A DNA stretch of 64,000 nt from Pseudomonas sp. 10-1B. Its GTDB lineage: Bacteria > Pseudomonadota > Gammaproteobacteria > Pseudomonadales > Pseudomonadaceae. The DNA lies in assembly GCF_000935045.1 (NCBI RefSeq), contig NZ_JYKS01000008.1, forward strand, positions 1 through 64,000. The letters are read 5' to 3'. Made by a program: the position numbers and the translations under genes. This document shows, piece after piece, positions 58,426-64,000 of this stretch; the stretch's first letter is position 1, and the number at the start of each line of letters is the position of its first letter. The notes below the pieces were generated by a model. The model did not search any database. It was not told the origin of the DNA and saw nothing but the letters and a program-made list of their open reading frames with translations.

Positions 58426-58910
58426 TGCAAAACCGCACCCTGGAAATCGGTGTCGGCCTGTTCCTCCTGGCCGGGATCCTGGCGCTGCTGCTGCTGGCCC
58501 TGCGTGTCAGCGGGCTGTCGGCCAGCCCGAGCAGCGATACCTATAAAGTTTATGCCTACTTCGACAATATCGCCGGTTTGACGGTCAGAGCTAAAGTGAC
58601 CATGGCCGGGGTGACCATCGGCAAGGTCACCGCCATCGATCTGGACCGTGACTCCTATACGGGTCGGGTGACGCTGCAACTGGACAAGTCGGTGGACAAC
58701 CTGCCGACCGACTCCACTGCCTCGATCCTCACCGCCGGGTTGCTTGGCGAGAAGTACATCGGCATCAGCGTGGGCGGTGAAGACGAAGTGCTCAAGGATG
58801 GCGCGACCATCCATGACACTCAGTCGGCCCTGGTGCTGGAAGATCTGATTGGCAAGTTCCTGCTCAACTCCGTTGGCAAGGAACCGAAAGAAGCGCAACC
58901 GGCTAATTAA
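58425..58910 (+). CDS. mlaD: Phospholipid transport MCE protein MlaD
   Basis: MCE-domain protein of 161 residues with one N-terminal helix ('IGVGLFLLAGILALLLLAL'). The MCE fold forms a hexameric ring with a lipid channel. 'AYFDNIAGLTVRAKVTMAGVTIGKV' is the MCE start. Confidence 0.95.
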   Translation: MQNRTLEIGVGLFLLAGILALLLLALRVSGLSASPSSDTYKVYAYFDNIAGLTVRAKVTMAGVTIGKVTAIDLDRDSYTGRVTLQLDKSVDNLPTDSTASILTAGLLGEKYIGISVGGEDEVLKDGATIHDTQSALVLEDLIGKFLLNSVGKEPKEAQPAN

Positions 58911-58919
58911 GGAGTATCC

Positions 58920-59567
58920 ATGATTTCCATCCTGCGACGCGGCCTGCTGGTCCTGCTGGCGGCCTTCCCCCTGCTGACCGTGGCTGCGCAGACGCCCCAC
59001 GACGTGGTGCAGAGCACCACCACCGAGCTGCTGGGTGAGCTCAAGGCCAACAAGGAGCAGTACAAGTCCAACCCACAAGCTTTCTACGACACCCTTGACC
59101 GGATCCTCGCGCCGGTGGTCGATGCGGACGGTATTTCCAGGAGCATCATGACCGTCAAGTACTCGCGCAAGGCCACGCCCGAGCAGATGCAGCGCTTCCA
59201 GGAAAACTTCAAGCGCAGTCTGTTCCAGTTCTACGGTAACGCGCTGCTGGAGTACAACAACCAGGGTATCGTCGTGGATCCGGCCAAGGCCGATGACGGC
59301 AAGCGTGCCTCTGTAGGCATGAAGGTCACCGGCAACAATGGCGCCGTGTACCCGGTGCAGTACACCCTGGAAAACCTGGGTGGCGAGTGGAAGGTGCGTA
59401 ACGTCATCGTCAACGGCATCAATATCGGCAAGCTGTTCCGCGACCAGTTCGCCGACGCCATGCAACGCAACGGCAACAACCTGGACAAGACCATCGACGG
59501 CTGGGCCGGCGAAGTGGCCAAGGCCAAGGAAGCTGCCGACAACTCGCCAGAGAAGACCGTCAAATGA
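58920..59567 (+). CDS. mlaC: Phospholipid-binding periplasmic protein MlaC
   Basis: Periplasmic shuttle of 215 residues with a signal peptide ending VAA|QTPHDVVQ. Pattern 'VVDADGISRSIMTVKYSRKATPEQMQRFQENFKRSL' in parts identifies the Ttg2D/MlaC family. ATGA overlap with mlaB. Confidence 0.94.
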   Translation: MISILRRGLLVLLAAFPLLTVAAQTPHDVVQSTTTELLGELKANKEQYKSNPQAFYDTLDRILAPVVDADGISRSIMTVKYSRKATPEQMQRFQENFKRSLFQFYGNALLEYNNQGIVVDPAKADDGKRASVGMKVTGNNGAVYPVQYTLENLGGEWKVRNVIVNGINIGKLFRDQFADAMQRNGNNLDKTIDGWAGEVAKAKEAADNSPEKTVK

Positions 59568-59866
59568 GTGAGGCCGCTGTAAGCATGGCCGAGCCGGGTG
59601 TGTTGCGCCTGGCCGGTGTGCTGGACTATCGCAGCGGCCCGGCCTTGCGCAAGCAGGGCAAGGCGCTGATCGACGCCTCGCGTGAGCCGCAGATGGTGCT
59701 GGATTGCTCGGCTGTCGCGAAATCGTCCAGCGTCGGCCTGTCGCTGCTGCTGGCGTTCATCCGTGACGCCCAGGCGGCCGGCAAGGCCTGTGAGGTGCGC
59801 GGCATGCCCGACGACATGCGGGAAATTGCCGAGGTCTATGACCTCGACGAAGTGCTGGCGAGCTGA
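59564..59866 (+). CDS. mlaB: STAS-domain protein MlaB
   Basis: Cytoplasmic STAS protein of 100 residues that binds MlaF and is needed for transporter stability. 'LDCSAVAKSSSVGLSLLLAFIRDAQ' is the STAS switch segment with conserved Ser. It is the last gene of mlaFEDCB and is followed by a strong terminator. Confidence 0.9.
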   Translation: MSEAAVSMAEPGVLRLAGVLDYRSGPALRKQGKALIDASREPQMVLDCSAVAKSSSVGLSLLLAFIRDAQAAGKACEVRGMPDDMREIAEVYDLDEVLAS

Positions 59867-59886
59867 TGGCCCGGCACGGATGATGG

Positions 59887-59937
59887 CCCCTCGGTTAGCG
59901 AAGCCCTCGTTGGGCTTCGCAGGCGAGGGGCTTTTTT
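59887..59937 (+). terminator. Intrinsic terminator after mlaB
   Basis: Nested stem: CCCCTCG...CGAGGGG outside and GCGAAGCCC-TCGTT-GGGCTTCGC inside (59898-59920), followed by C and six T (59932-59937). Confidence 0.88.
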
Positions 59938-59983
59938 GTATGATGGCCGACCCGTGCGCATCGGGCGCCGATTGAGGTTGAGC

Positions 59984-60223
59984 ATGCAGGCCGTAGAAGT
60001 TAAAAGCTTCCTTGAAGAGAAATTGCCGGGTTCCCGGGTCGAAGTTGAAGGCGAAGGCTGCAACTTCCAGTTGAACGTGATCAGCGACGAGTTGGCTGGC
60101 CTGAGCCCGGTCAAACGCCAGCAGGCGATCTATGCTCACCTGAATCCGTGGATCGCCAATGGCAGCATCCATGCGGTAACCATGAAATTTTTCAGCAGCG
60201 CAGCCTGGGCTGAGCGCACCTGA
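59984..60223 (+). CDS. ibaG: BolA-family protein IbaG
   Basis: BolA-like protein of 79 residues with 'CNFQLNVISDELAGLSPVKRQQAIYAHLNPWIANGSIHAVTM' in parts, including the Cys and His used in Fe-S binding with monothiol glutaredoxins. E. coli IbaG (YrbA) sits in the same position between mlaB and murA. ATG at 59984. Confidence 0.92.
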   Translation: MQAVEVKSFLEEKLPGSRVEVEGEGCNFQLNVISDELAGLSPVKRQQAIYAHLNPWIANGSIHAVTMKFFSSAAWAERT

Positions 60224-61513
<1,290 letters not shown>

Positions 61514-61521
61514 TAGCCCAC

Positions 61522-61572
61522 TGGCACAAGGATGTGCCATTCGAATTGAATGCGGTCGGGCTATAGCAGCCC
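61522..61572 (+). other. Two stem-loops between murA and hisG
   Basis: TGGCACA-AGGA-TGTGCCA (61522-61539) and GGGCT-ATAGC-AGCCC (near 61558-61572). No T run follows, so these are not simple terminators. Confidence 0.45.
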
Positions 61573-61606
61573 GGCCGGCAGTAGCCGCTTAAGGACCGAC
61601 GTTCCA

Positions 61607-62242
61607 ATGTTGACCATCGCGCTTTCCAAAGGCCGTATTCTCGACGATACCCTGCCGTTGCTGGCCGAGGCCGGTATCGTGCCGACCGAGAACCCGGACA
61701 AGAGCCGCAAACTGATCATCCCTACCACGCAGGATGATGTGCGCCTGCTGATCGTGCGTGCCACCGACGTGCCGACCTATGTCGAGCATGGTGCCGCCGA
61801 CCTGGGTGTGGCCGGCAAGGACGTGCTGATGGAGTACGGCGGCCAGGGCCTGTACGAGCCCCTGGACCTGCAGATTGCCCGTTGCAAGCTGATGACCGCT
61901 GGCGTGGTCGGCGCAGCCGAGCCCAAGGGCCGTCTGCGTGTGGCCACCAAGTTCGTCAACGTGGCCAAGCGCTACTATGCCGAACAAGGCCGCCAGGTCG
62001 ACATCATCAAGCTGTACGGTTCGATGGAGCTGGCACCGCTGATCAACCTTGCCGACAAGATCATCGACGTGGTCGACACCGGCAACACCCTGCGTGCCAA
62101 CGGCCTGGAGCCCCAGGAACTGATCGCCACGATCAGCTCGCGCCTGGTGGTCAACAAGGCCTCCATGAAAATGCAGCACGCCCGTATCCAGAGCCTTATC
62201 GACACGCTGCGCCAAGCCGTCGAATCGCGACACCGCGGTTGA
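61607..62242 (+). CDS. hisG: ATP phosphoribosyltransferase, short form
   Basis: First enzyme of histidine synthesis, 211 residues. The short form lacks the C-terminal regulatory domain and needs HisZ, not encoded here. '[22 protein letters not shown]' and '[14 protein letters not shown]'-type segment ('[17 protein letters not shown]') are family features. ATG at 61607. Confidence 0.95.
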   Translation: MLTIALSKGRILDDTLPLLAEAGIVPTENPDKSRKLIIPTTQDDVRLLIVRATDVPTYVEHGAADLGVAGKDVLMEYGGQGLYEPLDLQIARCKLMTAGVVGAAEPKGRLRVATKFVNVAKRYYAEQGRQVDIIKLYGSMELAPLINLADKIIDVVDTGNTLRANGLEPQELIATISSRLVVNKASMKMQHARIQSLIDTLRQAVESRHRG

Positions 62243-62249
62243 GTCCTGC

Positions 62250-62270
62250 GCGCGACCTTCGCTGTCGCGC
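62250..62270 (+). other. Hairpin between hisG and hisD
   Basis: GCGCGAC-N7-GTCGCGC, perfect 7-bp stem, 8 bp after hisG. Without T run; may be a weak attenuator or mRNA stabiliser. Confidence 0.4.
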
Positions 62271-62368
62271 CCGTCTATCCGCGTCATAGCCATTTTTCTC
62301 GGGTGCCCGCGCGGATGGACTGGTAGCCTAGGGCGCCTGAGCATTCGCTAATAATCGAGGCCCTCGCC

Positions 62369-63694
62369 ATGACCGTGTCCACTGCAATTGCCCGTCTCAA
62401 CGCTGCTGATCCGGATTTCGCGCGACATCTGGATCATCTGCTGAGCTGGGAAAGTGTGTCCGATGACGCGGTCAACCAGCGCGTGCTCGACATCATCAAG
62501 GCCGTGCGCGAGCGCGGCGATGCAGCGCTGGTGGAGTTCACCCAGCGCTTCGACGGCGTTGCCGCCACCAGCATTGATGACCTGATCCTTGGCCGCGAGC
62601 GCCTGGAGCTGGCCCTGACCCGCATTACCCCGGCCCAGCGCGAAGCCTTGGAAAAGGCCGCCGACCGTGTGCGCATGTACCACGAGCGGCAGAAGCAGGA
62701 TTCCTGGCAGTACACCGAGGCCGACGGTACCGTGCTGGGCCAGAAGGTCACCCCGCTGGACCGTGCCGGTTTGTATGTACCGGGCGGCAAGGCGTCGTAC
62801 CCATCGTCGGTATTGATGAACGCCATTCCGGCCAAGGTTGCCGGTGTGGCCGAAGTGGTGATGGTGGTGCCGACCCCGCGTGGCGAGGTCAATGAGCTGG
62901 TGCTGGCGGCTGCCTGCATCGCCGGTGTCGATCGCGTGTTCACCGTCGGTGGGGCCCAGGCCGTCGCTGCGCTGGCCTACGGCACCGAGAGCGTGCCGCA
63001 GGTGGACAAGATCGTCGGCCCGGGCAACATCTACGTCGCCACTGCCAAGCGCCACGTGTTCGGCCAGGTCGGCATCGATATGATCGCAGGTCCCTCGGAA
63101 ATCCTTGTGGTGTGCGATGGCCAGACCGACCCGGACTGGATCGCCATGGACCTGTTCTCCCAGGCCGAGCACGACGAAGACGCCCAGGCCATCCTGGTCA
63201 GCCCGGATGCCGCGTTCCTCGACCGTGTGGCTGCCAGCATCGACAAGTTGCTGCCGACCATGGAGCGTGCCGAGATCATCGAGAAGTCGGTCAATGGCCG
63301 TGGTGCGCTGATCCAGGTGCGCGACATGCAGCAGGCCATGGAAGTGGCCAACCGCATCGCCCCGGAGCACCTGGAGCTGTCGGTCGCCGACCCGCAGGCC
63401 TGGCTGCCGCACATCCGCCACGCGGGTGCGATTTTCATGGGCCGCCACACCAGCGAAGCGCTGGGCGATTACTGCGCCGGGCCCAACCACGTGCTGCCCA
63501 CCTCCGGCACTGCGCGTTTCTCGTCGCCGCTGGGGGTGTACGACTTCCAGAAGCGTTCGTCGATCATCTTCTGCTCCGAGCAGGGTGCGTCCGAGCTGGG
63601 CCACACCGCCTCGGTCCTGGCCCGTGGCGAGTCGCTGACCGCCCACGCCCGTAGCGCTGAATACCGTATCCTGACCCAACAGAAGGGGAACTGA
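62369..63694 (+). CDS. hisD: Histidinol dehydrogenase
   Basis: Last enzyme of histidine synthesis, zinc-dependent and NAD-dependent, 441 residues. '[25 protein letters not shown]' in parts and '[29 protein letters not shown]' in parts are diagnostic; the zinc/catalytic '[11 protein letters not shown]'-like stretch reads '[12 protein letters not shown]'. Confidence 0.97.
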
Positions 63695-63696
63695 GC

Positions 63697-64000
63697 ATGA
63701 GTCGATTCTGGAGCCCCTTCGTCAAGGACCTGGTGCCTTACGTGCCGGGCGAGCAGCCCAAGCTGGCCCGCCTGGTCAAGCTCAACACCAACGAGAACCC
63801 CTATGGCCCGTCGCCCAAGGCGCTGGAGGCCATGCGTGGCGAGCTGAACGACAACCTGCGCCTGTACCCGGACCCGAACGGTGACCGGCTGAAACAGGCG
63901 GTGGCCGAGTATTACGGCGTGACCCCGGCGCAGGTGTTTGTCGGCAACGGCTCGGACGAAGTGCTGGCGCATATCTTCCATGGCCTGTTCCAGCACGATG
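63697..64000 (+). CDS. hisC: Histidinol-phosphate aminotransferase, N-terminal part
   Basis: The first 101 residues of a PLP aminotransferase: '[21 protein letters not shown]' and '[20 protein letters not shown]' are typical of HisC. It starts 2 bp after the hisD stop with AAGGGGAA upstream. The window ends inside it. Confidence 0.93.

Overview
This 64 kb window is a piece of chromosome from a Pseudomonas of the P. putida group. The evidence is the high GC content, the many 'GGCAAGCCAGCTCCCACA' and 'CGCGGG..GCCCGCTCCCACA' type REP elements between genes, and several gene orders typical of pseudomonads: opuC-prfC, dppA-opdP-dppBCDF, roxSR, gatCAB/mreBCD/maf/rng/yhdP/tldD, fagA-fumC-orfX-sodA, lptCAB-rpoN-hpf-ptsN-rapZ-npr, mlaFEDCB-ibaG-murA-hisGDC. 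Nearly all of it is core genome. The mobile or accessory parts are a transposase tail at the left edge, two type II toxin-antitoxin pairs, and the REP elements. I saw no tRNA, rRNA, CRISPR array or prophage.

Layout. 1-330: end of an IS1182-like transposase with a terminator. 400-3845 (-): four-gene osmoprotectant ABC transporter. 4249-4927 (+): HigBA-like toxin-antitoxin pair. 5017-6600 (+): prfC. 6879-9158 (-): an FAD amine oxidase-like enzyme and an AraC-type regulator with an NTF2-like N-terminus. 9333-9407 (+): a 24-residue membrane peptide behind a possible sigma-54 promoter. 9530-20152 (-): peptide import locus with three DppA-like binding proteins, an OprD-type porin and dppBCDF. 20546-21262 (-): SIMPL-domain protein. 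21464-23280 (+): roxS-roxR redox two-component system. 23497-25853 (+): AEC transporter and aromatic amino acid permease. 25982-27845 (-): rlpA-like lipoprotein, Ca2+/Na+ exchanger and carboxymuconolactone decarboxylase-like protein. 28014-31225 (-): gatCAB. 31433-44741 (+, except yjgA): mreBCD, maf, rng, yhdP, nitrilase, tldD, pmbA. 44972-48749 (+): Fur-box-led fagA-fumC-orfX-sodA-zip. 48786-49470 (-): second toxin-antitoxin pair. 49557-56570 (-): kdsD-kdsC-lptC-lptA-lptB-rpoN-hpf-ptsN-rapZ-npr. 56819-64000 (+): mlaFEDCB-ibaG-murA-hisG-hisD-hisC, with hisC cut by the window end.

The genes group around the cell envelope (LPS precursor and transport, phospholipid transport, peptidoglycan precursor, rod shape, septal lipoprotein), uptake of peptides, osmolytes and amino acids, and stress control (RoxSR, the Fur-linked iron-independent fumarase and Mn superoxide dismutase, nitrogen PTS and sigma-54). 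The most unusual signals are a complete 90-bp REP pair sitting in frame inside maf and adding 30 codons, two genes (mreC and the Ca2+ exchanger) whose only well-placed start codon is ATT, the tiny membrane peptide behind a sigma-54-like promoter, and clean palindromic operators at the toxin-antitoxin and fagA promoters.
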